Shown one piece after another: positions 1 to 9,417 of a stretch of 64,000 nt of DNA (position 1 is its first letter; each line of letters starts with the position of its first letter). The stretch covers positions 242,872 to 306,871 of the forward strand of contig CAZVJF010000004.1 of NCBI GenBank assembly GCA_964627445.1, read 5' to 3'. The stretch comes from Luteibaculum sp964627445. Lineage in GTDB: Bacteria > Bacteroidota > Bacteroidia > Flavobacteriales_D > Luteibaculaceae. The position numbers and the translations under genes are program-made. The notes under the pieces were generated by a model that saw only the letters and a list, made by a program, of their open reading frames with translations, was not told where the DNA came from and searched no databases.

Positions 1-204
1 CACAGCTTCGGCACCCATGTCTGAGCTGCCTTTACCTTCCTCTTTAAGAATTCTACGTTCTTTAATTCCGGTTCGCGTGGTAATCCACTCATCGGTGGTA
101 TCTACCATTTGTTCCAATTCTGCATTGGTCAACACGTAATCGGGCACATAGCCCGCTACGCCTGTAATTGCAGCCCTTACATTGTGCGATCTTCCATTGG
201 TCAT
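1..204 (-). CDS. fabH: Beta-ketoacyl-ACP synthase III, N-terminal part (runs off window edge)
   Basis: Condenses acetyl-CoA (or another acyl-CoA) with malonyl-ACP to start fatty-acid synthesis in the cytoplasm. Only the first 68 codons lie in the window. The frame opens with ATG at 204 (MTNGRSHNVRAAITGVAGYVP) and shows the family's N-terminal signature TTDEWITTRTGIKERR. The catalytic Cys-His-Asn residues lie beyond the edge and cannot be checked. The gene follows rpmF after an 82-nt gap, and the order DUF177-rpmF-fabH is widely conserved, which supports the call. A different frame over the same bases also stays open but encodes nothing recognisable. Confidence 0.9.
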   Translation of the reverse strand, partial: MTNGRSHNVRAAITGVAGYVPDYVLTNAELEQMVDTTDEWITTRTGIKERRILKEEGKGSSDMGAEAV

Positions 205-286
205 CCGGCCGAAATATACAAATAGGTTTAAAGCAAAAAAGACCCAAGTAACTTGGGCCTTCTAATAGCAAGATTTTGCGCGAGCG

Positions 287-484
287 CTATGCTTCTTCAA
301 TAGTTTCTTTCTCCATAACCACTTGGCCACGGTAATATAGCTTACCCTCGTACCAGTAAGCGCGGTGTCTTCTGTGTACTTCTGCGTTGGTAGGGCAGGT
401 AGTTAGCGTAGGCATCGCTGCTTTGTAATGGGTTCTTCTTTTATCTCTTCTGGTTTTGGAGATTTTTCTCTTAGGATGTGCCAT
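287..484 (-). CDS. rpmF: 50S ribosomal protein L32
   Basis: Small basic protein (65 aa) of the large ribosomal subunit. The N-terminus MAHPKRKISKTRRDKRRTHY is the L32 signature. This version keeps a single cysteine (TTCPTN) and has AYWYEGKLYYRGQ where zinc-ribbon forms carry the second Cys pair, so it should not bind zinc; this resembles L32 of other flavobacteria. It lies 9 nt after the DUF177 gene and upstream of fabH in the same minus-strand operon. The final GEAxL-type region of other L32 proteins is replaced by an acidic tail (KETIEEA). Confidence 0.97.
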   Translation of the reverse strand: MAHPKRKISKTRRDKRRTHYKAAMPTLTTCPTNAEVHRRHRAYWYEGKLYYRGQVVMEKETIEEA

Positions 485-493
485 GGCTCTATC

Positions 494-1000
494 TTATTTC
501 TTTTTCAACTTCAACAATTCGTCCCACTGGGGGTTATGATTCACCTTTGGTTTTAACTCATTCAGTTTCTTTATCACCTCGGGGTCACAGTCTTCTATGT
601 TTTCATGCACACTACGTATGGGAATACGCACTTGTACAATTTCGTATATCTGAGGTGCTAAATTAATCTCACCTTCAGATGGCGGTAGCAATACCAAGCT
701 TTCATCATCCATGGTGGGGGTATCATCAAACTTGTAAATGATTTTATCCTCACCCGATAAATCGGCTTCCATATCCGCACCACAACGGTCGCACGGAAGA
801 ACCACAGTTCCCTCAAAATCAAAATCGCAAACCACCATGTTGGGCTTTTTATCCAACACTACCTGCATCTTTATATTGCAAGCCGTAGCAAGCGATTCCT
901 CAAAGGCGTTAAAGAACGTTTCTCCAATCTCAAAATCGAAGTGATGCTGACCGTCCTTAAGCCCTAAGTAAGGAATCTTAAACTCTGTCAAAACATCCAT
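494..1000 (-). CDS. DUF177 / YceD-family protein
   Basis: 168-aa protein of the YceD/DUF177 family, almost always encoded directly upstream of rpmF. Homologues have been linked to 23S rRNA and ribosome maturation; the biochemical role is not certain. A CxxC pair is visible at residues 70 and 73 (CDRCG), the typical putative metal-binding site of the family, followed by an acidic middle region (around DEESLVLLPPSEGEINLAP). The C-terminus is lysine rich (LLKLKKK). The start is ATG at 1000. The gap to rpmF is 9 nt, so translation is probably coupled within the operon. Confidence 0.9.
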   Translation of the reverse strand: MDVLTEFKIPYLGLKDGQHHFDFEIGETFFNAFEESLATACNIKMQVVLDKKPNMVVCDFDFEGTVVLPCDRCGADMEADLSGEDKIIYKFDDTPTMDDESLVLLPPSEGEINLAPQIYEIVQVRIPIRSVHENIEDCDPEVIKKLNELKPKVNHNPQWDELLKLKKK

Positions 1001-1066
1001 CTCTCAAAAATTGGGACGCAAAGATAATAAAAATTAATCCCGCTCCTCTATTTTACTTTAAATGAG

Positions 1067-2140
1067 TTAATTATCTGCTTCTTGCCGACCCGTACGCTGC
1101 TTTTTTAAGGGGTTAGCATACCACTCTTTTTGTTGCTGGCGCGTACTGTGGACATCGGCAGCGGTATAAATAGCGCTCAGTAGCGATTGCGGGTTGGCCG
1201 CATCCTGTCCTGCTATGTTATACGCAGTACCGTGTGCAGGCGAAGTGCGCACGATAGGTAAGCCGGCCGTAAAATTAACCCCGGTATCAAAAGCTAAGGC
1301 CTTAAATGGCGCCAAACCTTGGTCGTGATACATGGCTAAAATGCCATCAAACTCTTTTTGCTGTCCGGTTCCAAAAAAACCATCGGCACCGTAGGGACCA
1401 TACACCAACAAGCCTTCCTGGGTAAGCTCTTGCACGGCTGGTTTAATCATGTCTTTTTCTTCGGATCCTAAAACGCCTTCGTCACCAGCATGCGGGTTCA
1501 GACCCAATACGGCAATTTTGGGTTTCTCTATTCCAAAGTCGCGCTGTAAAGACTGGTGCATAATGCGCACCTTAGACTGGATTTTCTCTTTGGAAATATC
1601 CTTGGGCACCTCGGCCAAAGGCACGTGCCCCGAAACCACACCAATGCGCATGTTTTCGCTTACCATAAACATAAGCGATTCCTCTGCCTGGCTGTAGTTC
1701 ATTAAGTATTCGGTATGGCCCGGAAACTTAAATCCAGCATCGGCAATAGATCGCTTGTTGATAGGCGCAGTGACCATAACATCGATTAAGCCTTCGGCTA
1801 AGTCTTTGGTAGCTGCTTCAATAGAGCGATAGGCAAACTTGCCAGTATCTAGCCCCGGTTTGCCCAGAGTAATCTTGATCTCCGATTCCTCAATGTTGAC
1901 CAAGTTGGGTTTGCCCAACTTAAGATCTTCGGCCTTGGAAATGATATTGAAATGTACATCCCCGTTTTTTACCGTCTTTTTATGAAAAGAGGCGGCTTTT
2001 GCACTTCCGTAAACGATGGGTGTACATGTGGTGTAAATGCGAGGGTCGGATAACGCTTTAAGAATAATCTCCATTCCCACACCATTGAGATCGCCTACCG
2101 TAATTCCTACACGGAGATCATTTTGCTTTTTTCGCGCCAT
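1067..2140 (-). CDS. pdxA: 4-hydroxythreonine-4-phosphate dehydrogenase
   Basis: Oxidises 4-phosphohydroxy-L-threonine with NAD+ in DXP-dependent pyridoxal-5'-phosphate synthesis. The 357-aa length is somewhat above the usual 330. Family motifs are visible: VGITVGDLNGVGMEI near the N-terminus, FPGHTEYL, GLNPHAGDEG and MYHDQGLAPFKALAF, the last two containing metal-ligand histidines, then TSPAHGTAYNIAG. The ATG at 2140 overlaps the stop of the upstream aminopeptidase gene by one base (TAATG), suggesting coupling. The C-terminal tail of about 25 residues after the domain is basic and probably disordered. Confidence 0.95.
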   Translation of the reverse strand: MARKKQNDLRVGITVGDLNGVGMEIILKALSDPRIYTTCTPIVYGSAKAASFHKKTVKNGDVHFNIISKAEDLKLGKPNLVNIEESEIKITLGKPGLDTGKFAYRSIEAATKDLAEGLIDVMVTAPINKRSIADAGFKFPGHTEYLMNYSQAEESLMFMVSENMRIGVVSGHVPLAEVPKDISKEKIQSKVRIMHQSLQRDFGIEKPKIAVLGLNPHAGDEGVLGSEEKDMIKPAVQELTQEGLLVYGPYGADGFFGTGQQKEFDGILAMYHDQGLAPFKALAFDTGVNFTAGLPIVRTSPAHGTAYNIAGQDAANPQSLLSAIYTAADVHSTRQQQKEWYANPLKKQRTGRQEADN

Positions 2141-3579
2141 TACGCTGGGTAATTTTTAATGAAGTTATACAATAAACGCACGCCATAGCCTGTACCTCCT
2201 TTAGGTCGGTACGCATCGGCTTTTGGCACAAAAGCAGGTCCTGCTATATCAATGTGCACATAGGGGCTGGGAGCAAAATGCTCTAAGAATTTTCCGGCAG
2301 TAATCATTCCTGCGGTACCACCACCAATGTTTTTTAAGTCGGCAATGGTCGATTTCATATCCTCGTAGTATTCCTCCCAGAATGGAAACTCTACTACACG
2401 CTCAAAGGTGTCTTCTCCACTTTTTTGCAACTGCTTAAATACCTTGCCTTTGGCATTGCCCATAACGCAACTGGCGTGTACGCCAATGGCGCGTTCTGCC
2501 GCACCGGTAAGCGTTGCCGCATCCAAAGTAATTTCGGGTTTCAATTTTTTGGCATAGGCCAAAGCATCGGCCAAAATCATGCGACCTTCCGCATCAGTAT
2601 TTAACACCTCAACGGTGGTACCATCGTACATGGTAACGACATCCCCTGGTGCATAGGCGTCTTTACCTGGGCGGTTATCGGTAAGCGGTACCAAGCAATA
2701 AACTTCTTTATCGAGCTTATTGGCCGCTACACTTAAAATAGCACCTACCACGGCAGCCGCTCCACCCATGTCACACTTCATAATGTCCATGGAGTTGGCG
2801 GTGGGTTTTAGGCTTAATCCCCCCGTATCGTACACCACGCCTTTTCCTACCAATACAATAGGTTTTTTATTGCTTGCCTTTTTGGGCTTCCAATGTAGGA
2901 TGGCAAATACAGGAGGTATTTCACTTCCGCGGTTTACCGCCAGTAGCCCACCCATTTTTTCGGCTTCAATTTTTTCCTTGTTCCAAATTTCTACCTCAAT
3001 ACCCACGGCTTCGGCTTCCTTGCGAATTTCTTTCGCAAACTGCACCGCATTCAGGTGGCTCTGGGGCTCGTTGACCCAAGTGCGCGAAACCCACACCTTG
3101 GCCACCGTAGCCATCAACTCCTCCAAAGCATCGGCCGTAACAGCCGCTTGGTTTAGGTGGATGCGCTTGATATGGTTTTCCTTCTTGGCTTTGTCTTTGA
3201 AATAACGGTTAAAGCGGTAGGCCGCTAGTGCAATGCCTTCTGCGATATGCAACGCTTCGGCTTGCGCAAAACCTTCTATACCCAAGGTATCGATACGCTC
3301 TTTCTGCGCTACCGACTCTACTGCGGCACCTTGCTTGCGGTACCACTCCGAAGGATTGCTTGCTTTGAGGTCGCTGTTAAAGAGAACAAATACAAAGCGA
3401 TGGTACTTGTTGAGTACAGCAATTTGTTCTTTATTTTTCTGTTTTTCCTGTAGATAATCTATTTCCTCTTTGTTAAACTCTAAATTAGAGGCCTTGTCGT
3501 TAATAGATGAAAACGGAATTATCAAAGAGGTCGTGGTTTTAAACTGTTTCACCACTTTTGCTTCTGGAAAATTGGTCAT
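2140..3579 (-). CDS. Leucyl aminopeptidase family protein (M17)
   Basis: Cytosolic dinuclear-metal aminopeptidase of family M17, 479 aa. The family signature NTDAEGRMILADAL (catalytic Arg and metal-ligand Asp/Glu) and the VGKGVVYDTGGLSLK segment with the active-site Lys are both visible, as is GADAYRPKG-like sequence near the C-terminus. An upstream in-frame start exists at 3615, but MTNFPEAKVVKQF from ATG 3579 fits better: it gives a normal N-terminus and leaves room for the divergent gene beginning around 3601. It heads the operon aminopeptidase-pdxA-DUF177-rpmF-fabH. Confidence 0.93.
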   Translation of the reverse strand: MTNFPEAKVVKQFKTTTSLIIPFSSINDKASNLEFNKEEIDYLQEKQKNKEQIAVLNKYHRFVFVLFNSDLKASNPSEWYRKQGAAVESVAQKERIDTLGIEGFAQAEALHIAEGIALAAYRFNRYFKDKAKKENHIKRIHLNQAAVTADALEELMATVAKVWVSRTWVNEPQSHLNAVQFAKEIRKEAEAVGIEVEIWNKEKIEAEKMGGLLAVNRGSEIPPVFAILHWKPKKASNKKPIVLVGKGVVYDTGGLSLKPTANSMDIMKCDMGGAAAVVGAILSVAANKLDKEVYCLVPLTDNRPGKDAYAPGDVVTMYDGTTVEVLNTDAEGRMILADALAYAKKLKPEITLDAATLTGAAERAIGVHASCVMGNAKGKVFKQLQKSGEDTFERVVEFPFWEEYYEDMKSTIADLKNIGGGTAGMITAGKFLEHFAPSPYVHIDIAGPAFVPKADAYRPKGGTGYGVRLLYNFIKNYPA

Positions 3580-3600
3580 GAGTCTGAATATATTTCTAGC

Positions 3601-6267
3601 TTGAAAGCGTTGCAAACAAATATAAATATTGCCATATACCCTAAATTAAGTGGCTTACTTAAACAAGTATTAGCAGTATTGTTTGTGCTCAGCAGTTTGT
3701 ATGCTGCTGCAACGCACAATCGGGCTGGAGAAATCATATACCGTAGGATATCTGGTTTTACCTACGAGGTTACCATTATTACCTACACCAAGGAATCGGC
3801 ACCGGTGGAACGCCCTGCACTTTTGATAGACTGGGGAGACAACACGGGAATAGATACGCTTCGCAGAACCTTCGAAGACAACAACACCTACGCAGACCGC
3901 GATGTAACCATAAACCGCTACCGAGGTGTGCACAATTTTGCCGGACCGGGACGCTTTATTATTTCGGTGGAAGACCCCAACCGAAACAACAACATTTTAA
4001 ACCTCATTCCGCCCAATGGGCAGAGTGACCAAGTGGTGTTTTACATTGAAAGCGAGCTGGTTATTAACCCCTTTGCTCCTGCCAACGTAGGGCCGCACAA
4101 CAACTCGGCTGTACTTTTAAATCCACCCATAGACCAAGCTTGTCTGGGCCAACCCTATCGCCACAATCCGGGAGCATTTGACCCCGATGGCGACAGCTTG
4201 GTGTACTCTTTGGTCCCCAACCGAGTAGAGGGAGGTAATATTCCAGATTACTACATTAGCCCCTCGGGCATTGCACCAGGACCGAATAACAATATTTCTA
4301 TAAACGCCAGGACGGGAGACCTAGTGTGGGACGCACCCCAGCAAGCCGGGCAATACAATATTGCTATTCTAATCGAGGAATTCCGGAACGGGTTATACGT
4401 AGGTTCTGTCTTGCGCGATATGCAAATTACTGTGGAAACGTGCGACAACATTGCTCCCGAAATTTCTTTAACCACCCTAGACACGTGTGTGGTGGCGGGG
4501 AGTAGTATTTCCATTCCCGTTTCGGCTAGCGATGAAAACGGAGACAACCTGGTACTTACCGCCAGCGGTTTGCCCTTTGAGGTAAACCAAAGCCCGGCTT
4601 CTTTTTCGCAATCGGGCAGTACCACGGCAAATTTTGGATGGAGCACCATTTGCAACCACGTGCGCAAAAGCCCATATCAAGTGGTAGTGAAAGCTGAAGA
4701 TCAAAACAGCGAGGTTAAGCTGGTAGATTTTAAATCCTTCCAAGTCACCGTAATTGGTCCACCAGTGCAAAACGTAAGTGCCAACGTAGTGGGTGGAATA
4801 ACCCAAATTTCGTGGTCCAATTACAACAACCAATGTACCGAAGCGGTTGCGCTTAAAGTGTATCGCAGAGCGGGTGCCACCAGCTACGTTAGACCGCTGT
4901 GTACTACCGGCATGCCCGATGAACTGGGCTACGAGCTTATTGCAACCCTAGAGGATGCCGCTGCCACATCCTTTACCGACACCGATACGGACCCAACAAC
5001 AGAGTTTTGCTATCGCTTAGTAGCCTGTTTTGCCGATGGCGCTGAGAGCGTAGTTTCGGATGAGGCCTGTACTCAAATTCGGTTGGATGTACCCATTATG
5101 ACCCACGTATCGGTAGGTGTTACCGACAACACTACCGGAGTAGACACCATACGATGGGCTAAGCCACAAGGACTGGATACTCTTAATGCGTTCCCACCAC
5201 CCTACCGCTTTAAAGTTTTACAAGGCGTGGGTTTTGCCAATGCTACAACAGAAATTGGTAGCACTCCCACAAGCAACACCTTTGGTGGTTTGGATACCAC
5301 TTTTATTGCTCGCAACTTAGGTACTCAAGATACAGCCAATGCGTTCCGGGTAGTGTTTGAAAGCAATGGCAACGATGTGGGCACCTCCGGAGTGAGCAGT
5401 TCGATTTTCTTAGAAAGTGGTATTGGCGATGAAGTAGTGCGCCTAAGCTGGACTGAAGAAGTCAACTGGGGTAATTTCCGCTACATTATCGAGCGCTTAG
5501 ATCCCAACACACAAACCTTCGATTCTATCGGAACCAGTATTGCTCCTAACTTCGAGGATAGAGATGTAGTTAATGATAGCACCTACTGTTACCGCGTGAG
5601 AGCCTTAGGTGCTTACAGCAATGTAGACTTAAATGATCCCTTTATAAACTTCTCCCAGGAGTTGTGCGCAACTCCGGTGGACAACGAACCCCCGTGTCCA
5701 CCCGTATTGCAAGCCATAGCGGATTGCGAATTGGAGAATGTAGCCATAACTTGGGAGGATACCAACTTTGTTTGTGCCCCCGATGTGGCGGGATACAACC
5801 TGTACTACAAAACCACCATAGACGGAGATTTTGAGCAAATAGAAAGTTTCCCCGTAGGACAAAACCAATACACCTTTACCGGAGAAAACACCGTGGCAGG
5901 CTGCTTTTACATTACTGCCATAGACGACAACGGAAATGAGAGTTTGCCGAGCAACATTGGTTGTACCGACAATTGCCCCGCCTACCAATTGCCCGATGTT
6001 ATGACGCCCAATGGCGATGGGTTTAACGATGTTTTTAGGCCCTTCTCCAGCAAATTTGTACGCAATGTGCAGGTAGAAATCTTTAACCGCTGGGGTAAGT
6101 TGGTGTTTGAAACCACAGACCCACAAATCAACTGGAACGGTAACTACCGAGAAACACAACAACCCGTTGCAGAAGGAACCTATTTTTACGTGATCAATTT
6201 GGAGGTACTCACGTTAGAGGGACTAACGCCACAAAACTACAGTGGCTACATAACCTTATTACGCTAA
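3601..6267 (+). CDS. T9SS type B sorting domain surface protein (gliding-motility-associated C-terminus)
   Basis: Large secreted protein (888 aa). The N-terminus has a hydrophobic signal peptide (QVLAVLFVLSSLYAAA) followed by THNRAGEI. The middle holds beta-sandwich repeats including fibronectin-III-like modules (e.g. YCYRVRALGAYSN and CFYITAIDDNGNESLPS). The last about 85 residues are the CHU_C/gliding-motility-associated sorting domain: DVMTPNGDGFNDVF, then IFNRWGKLVFE, then GTYFYVINL. T9SS exports such cargo across the outer membrane. No ATG precedes the signal peptide in frame; the first usable codons are TTG 3601 or TTG 3610, so the start is uncertain. The stop overlaps the ribE start by one base. 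Ligand or surface role is unknown. Confidence 0.9.
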   Translation: MKALQTNINIAIYPKLSGLLKQVLAVLFVLSSLYAAATHNRAGEIIYRRISGFTYEVTIITYTKESAPVERPALLIDWGDNTGIDTLRRTFEDNNTYADRDVTINRYRGVHNFAGPGRFIISVEDPNRNNNILNLIPPNGQSDQVVFYIESELVINPFAPANVGPHNNSAVLLNPPIDQACLGQPYRHNPGAFDPDGDSLVYSLVPNRVEGGNIPDYYISPSGIAPGPNNNISINARTGDLVWDAPQQAGQYNIAILIEEFRNGLYVGSVLRDMQITVETCDNIAPEISLTTLDTCVVAGSSISIPVSASDENGDNLVLTASGLPFEVNQSPASFSQSGSTTANFGWSTICNHVRKSPYQVVVKAEDQNSEVKLVDFKSFQVTVIGPPVQNVSANVVGGITQISWSNYNNQCTEAVALKVYRRAGATSYVRPLCTTGMPDELGYELIATLEDAAATSFTDTDTDPTTEFCYRLVACFADGAESVVSDEACTQIRLDVPIMTHVSVGVTDNTTGVDTIRWAKPQGLDTLNAFPPPYRFKVLQGVGFANATTEIGSTPTSNTFGGLDTTFIARNLGTQDTANAFRVVFESNGNDVGTSGVSSSIFLESGIGDEVVRLSWTEEVNWGNFRYIIERLDPNTQTFDSIGTSIAPNFEDRDVVNDSTYCYRVRALGAYSNVDLNDPFINFSQELCATPVDNEPPCPPVLQAIADCELENVAITWEDTNFVCAPDVAGYNLYYKTTIDGDFEQIESFPVGQNQYTFTGENTVAGCFYITAIDDNGNESLPSNIGCTDNCPAYQLPDVMTPNGDGFNDVFRPFSSKFVRNVQVEIFNRWGKLVFETTDPQINWNGNYRETQQPVAEGTYFYVINLEVLTLEGLTPQNYSGYITLLR

Positions 6268-6857
6268 TGTTTACAGGAATAGTAGAAGCTACCGCCAAAG
6301 TGGTGGCCATAGAAGAAGCAGGTAGCAACCGCTCTTTTTGGTTGGAATGCGATTTTACCGAAGAACTAAAATTAGACCAAAGCATTGCCCACAATGGGGT
6401 TTGCTTAACGGTAGACCAACTCCAATCTCCCGAAAACAAATACCGTGTTACAGCAGTAGATGAAACCCTTAAAAAATCGAACTTGGGTGAGGTACAAGAA
6501 GGCAATTTGCTAAACCTGGAACGCTGCATGCGCCTCAACGACCGCCTAGACGGCCACCTGGTACAAGGGCATGTAGACACTACCGCCATCTGCACCCGCG
6601 TGGAAGAACTGGATGGAAGCTGGCTTTACGATTTTAGTTTTGATACGCCCAACAAAAACCTGGTAGAGAAGGGCAGCATTTGCATCAATGGCGTGAGCCT
6701 TACTTGCTTCAATGTAACGGACAACGGGTTTACCGTTACCATAATACCCTACACCTACGAGCACACCAATTTTAGAACCCTAAAAGCGCAGCAGCGTGTA
6801 AACATAGAGTTTGATATCATTGGAAAATACGTAGCGCGCTTAATGCCTGGCGCCTAA
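6267..6857 (+). CDS. ribE: Riboflavin synthase, alpha chain
   Basis: Dismutates two 6,7-dimethyl-8-ribityllumazine molecules to riboflavin. The 196-aa protein has the expected two tandem lumazine-binding barrels: MFTGIVEATAKV opens the first, and DGHLVQGHVDTTA opens the second; GVCLTV in the first and GVSLTC in the second are the matching motifs of the two halves. The start ATG 6267 shares its A with the TAA of the preceding large T9SS gene, so translation may be coupled to an unrelated secreted protein. The 3' end overlaps the convergent metF end by 4 bases. Confidence 0.97.
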   Translation: MFTGIVEATAKVVAIEEAGSNRSFWLECDFTEELKLDQSIAHNGVCLTVDQLQSPENKYRVTAVDETLKKSNLGEVQEGNLLNLERCMRLNDRLDGHLVQGHVDTTAICTRVEELDGSWLYDFSFDTPNKNLVEKGSICINGVSLTCFNVTDNGFTVTIIPYTYEHTNFRTLKAQQRVNIEFDIIGKYVARLMPGA

Positions 6858-7810
6858 AATATTTCCTTGGCTATTTGCGCTACTTGTTTGGAGTTGCCCA
6901 TGGTATAAAAGTGCAAGCAAGGTACTTTAGCGGCAATAAGTTCTTTACATTGTCTTATGCACCATGCCGTCCCAATTTCCTCAATGGCTTCATTGGTGTC
7001 TACCCCTTCTAGCTGCTGGGCGAGCGCATCGGGAAAATCACAGTTAAAGGTCTTTGGGATAAAGCTTAAGTGGCGTTTTTTACCCAAAGGTTTTAAACCG
7101 GGTATTATAGGCACGTGAATGTCGGCCTCGCGGCAACGTTCCACAAAATCAAAGTACTTCGCGTTGTCGTAAAACAACTGAGTTACGATATACTCAGCTC
7201 CCGCATCCACCTTTGCTTTTAAGTGCTTTAAATCGGTCCCTGGACTAATGGATTCGATGTGCTTTTCTGGATATCCAGCCACCCCTACACAAAAATCGGT
7301 GGGTGCATTTTCATACACCTCATCGTGCAAAAATTTCCCTTTGTTCATAGAAATAATTTGCTTTACCAGGTCTACGGCATACTTGTGTCCGCCTTTGGTG
7401 GGAACAAAGGTGCGCTCGGTTTTTATTGGGTCGCCCCGTAGTGCCAGAATATTGTCGATGCCTAAAAACTTCAATTCTATCAGCGCGTCTTCGGTTTCGT
7501 CTTTCGAAAACCCTCCACAGATAAGATGGGGCACTACATCGATTTTATACTTCATAAAGATAGCCACCGAAATACCCACCGTGCCGGGACGTTTGCGAAT
7601 AGCAAACTTCTCTAGCAGGTTGTTGCCTTTGTCCTTGTACACATACTCCTCGCGGTGGTAGGTAACGTTAATGAACTTCGGATCGAACTCCAGCAAGGGG
7701 TCTATAGCGCTAAAGATGTCCTCTATCTTATGCCCCTTGAGCGGAGGCAGTACCTCGAAAGAGAATAAGGTTTTTCCTTTGGCGGCTTTTATATGGTCGA
7801 TTACCTTCAA
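6854..7810 (-). CDS. metF: 5,10-methylenetetrahydrofolate reductase
   Basis: FAD-dependent reductase that makes 5-methyltetrahydrofolate for methionine synthesis. From TTG 7810 the protein is 318 aa and begins (L/M)KVIDHIKAAKGKTLFSFEVLPP, matching the family's usual N-terminus; an ATG 78 nt upstream (7888) is in frame, but the extra 26 residues do not resemble the family. The FAD-barrel motifs FINVTYHREEYVYKD, LALRGDP and GVAGYPEKH are present, and QLFYDNAKYF is clear near the middle. The gene converges on ribE with a 4-nt overlap. The R-M cassette upstream is on the same strand, so readthrough into metF is possible. Confidence 0.94.
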   Translation of the reverse strand: MKVIDHIKAAKGKTLFSFEVLPPLKGHKIEDIFSAIDPLLEFDPKFINVTYHREEYVYKDKGNNLLEKFAIRKRPGTVGISVAIFMKYKIDVVPHLICGGFSKDETEDALIELKFLGIDNILALRGDPIKTERTFVPTKGGHKYAVDLVKQIISMNKGKFLHDEVYENAPTDFCVGVAGYPEKHIESISPGTDLKHLKAKVDAGAEYIVTQLFYDNAKYFDFVERCREADIHVPIIPGLKPLGKKRHLSFIPKTFNCDFPDALAQQLEGVDTNEAIEEIGTAWCIRQCKELIAAKVPCLHFYTMGNSKQVAQIAKEIF

Positions 7811-8106
7811 ATCTGTGGGAATTTTCGCGCTAAAGTAAGAAGAACTGCAAGGATGGAAACCATGATATTTTATTTGGCTTTGAACCACGAAGAAGCCTGT
7901 GCCCTAAAAATATCTGCTGTTTCTATCAAAAAGAAGCCCAGATTATTTGGCTTCCGTCTGCAGCACCGTTTGGCTTACTTGTTAGCGCATCGTTGCGACT
8001 ATCCATACAAGCTGCCGCCTGATATGTTTTTTTCTACTGCACTTTTCCGTTTTGGGGCAACCGTTGCTGGTGTCCGCTAGGAACAAGAATTACAGTTTAC
8101 TAGAAC
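7811..8106. other. Intergenic spacer between R-M cassette and metF
   Basis: No gene is supported in these 296 bases. A plus-strand frame is open across much of it, but its product is not recognisable and it starts inside metF. A small hairpin (CGCA-TCGT-TGCG near 7987-7998) is visible. The region should hold the metF promoter, but I could not pick out a convincing one. It marks the left edge of the probable R-M insertion. Confidence 0.5.
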
Positions 8107-9417
8107 TTAGGACTGGCACACATCAACGGTTTCGTTCTTCTGATAAAGATCAGGTAGGAATTTGGACTTGATTCTGAACTGACTCCTTCTCTTGATTTTC
8201 GGCTTAGTTGACATGTTTTCAAGTTTAATACCGGGGTCGTAATAAATATTTCCTTTTGCCATTTCTGCAAGGAAAAGCTGGAAGTCTGTACCTGTTCCTA
8301 ATACTACGTTATTTCCGTATTTATATTTCCTATTTCCTGTTGTCTCTGAAAGTGACGGGACATAGCATGCTTTGTCGTGTTTGCGATTCCAATGAAGAAG
8401 CATTGAAGCAAAAGTCCATGAGGCAGTTTCAATTCCATTGGAGTCTAAAAGCGCAATTCGTCCGTTGGAATTTCTAATTTTTCCTGATTCAGTATCAAAT
8501 CCTAAAAGCTTCATTTCAAGCTTTGTGGTTTTATGGACTTCTCCTACTTTATGCACACCGCCAAAATTCATCCTGTCTGACCTACCCAATTTGTCACGAT
8601 AGCCATAGTTTCTGATAAAAAACTCTGTCCCTTCGGTTTTGTAAAGTCCATCAGTAGGTTCAGGAGTCATAAGGGTTATTACCGAAGCATCTATTTTGTC
8701 AAATCGCTTGACACCAAATTGCTTGATTTCCCAACCCATGAAATCAGGTTCTGAATATCCGTTTGGTGTTACACCAAGTTCTGCCTCAAGAGTGTATCCA
8801 CCACAATTTGAAGATTTGCAGGAAAGAACATTCCTGTCTGAATCAAGTCTTTTTGATTCAATCCAACCAAGGCCATGAATTCTACAAAGCTCATTTAATA
8901 GAACACTTCTGTTGTTGGCAACTTGAGGTAATTCAATTACTTGGAAAACGCCATGTTCTCCAAGCTCTGTCAATTGATTAAACTCCGCTGTTATTTCTGA
9001 ATCTGGAGCAGAAACATAGCCTAAAGTCCTACCATTTTTATTTACTGAAATAAAGAGCAGCCTGTCTGGGATTCTGTTTGCCATTAAATCAGAAGGAGCA
9101 TTCTGACAACCGAGAAGAAAACCTGAAAACCGTACTTCTGGATATTTTGGATAAAGAATCAATTGTGCATGAGGTGCAACAGATTTTTCACCTTCATCAT
9201 TTAACCAAGCAAAATCTAATTTAGCCTTGAATCGTTCTCTTTTCCAATCCCCTGCTTCAATTGTCTCAATGCTGGTAATCGGAAGAACATTAATGATTTC
9301 AAAGTTACCACCGAAATAAACCTGATTCTTTGAATTATCATTAGCTGCTAGTGACTTCACATAAATTTCAGTACAGCCATTATCAGCAAACAGCGACTTT
9401 AGGTTGCTTAGGTTCAT
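8107..9417 (-). CDS. Type II restriction endonuclease, MvaI/BcnI family
   Basis: 436-aa protein with the MvaI/BcnI-like nuclease signature: a GYTLEAELGV segment supplying an upstream Glu, then EPDFMGWEIKQF, which reads as the D-(x)n-ExK catalytic motif (PDF..WEIK) of the PD-(D/E)XK fold. Known family members cut CCWGG (MvaI) or CCSGG (BcnI) as monomers. At 436 aa it is longer than those about 240-aa enzymes, with an extra N-terminal half of about 190 residues that could be a DNA-binding or regulatory domain. The start ATG 9417 lies 35 nt inside the 3' end of the methyltransferase gene, so the two are translationally linked. Its AT-rich sequence differs from the neighbours. Confidence 0.85.
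   Translation of the reverse strand: MNLSNLKSLFADNGCTEIYVKSLAANDNSKNQVYFGGNFEIINVLPITSIETIEAGDWKRERFKAKLDFAWLNDEGEKSVAPHAQLILYPKYPEVRFSGFLLGCQNAPSDLMANRIPDRLLFISVNKNGRTLGYVSAPDSEITAEFNQLTELGEHGVFQVIELPQVANNRSVLLNELCRIHGLGWIESKRLDSDRNVLSCKSSNCGGYTLEAELGVTPNGYSEPDFMGWEIKQFGVKRFDKIDASVITLMTPEPTDGLYKTEGTEFFIRNYGYRDKLGRSDRMNFGGVHKVGEVHKTTKLEMKLLGFDTESGKIRNSNGRIALLDSNGIETASWTFASMLLHWNRKHDKACYVPSLSETTGNRKYKYGNNVVLGTGTDFQLFLAEMAKGNIYYDPGIKLENMSTKPKIKRRSQFRIKSKFLPDLYQKNETVDVCQS

Noticed and set aside
2720..3205. 161-codon antisense frame over the aminopeptidase gene
   Set aside because: Mirror of a well-supported M17 gene; its composition follows the complement of the coding strand.
7793..8080. 95-codon plus-strand frame between R-M cassette and metF
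   Set aside because: Starts inside metF on the other strand, has no recognisable domain or start signal, and lies in a spacer.
7950..8100. Possible integron attC or tRNA-like structure at the R-M border
   Set aside because: Only small hairpins are present; no matched R/L boxes or conserved core sites were found, and no integrase is nearby.
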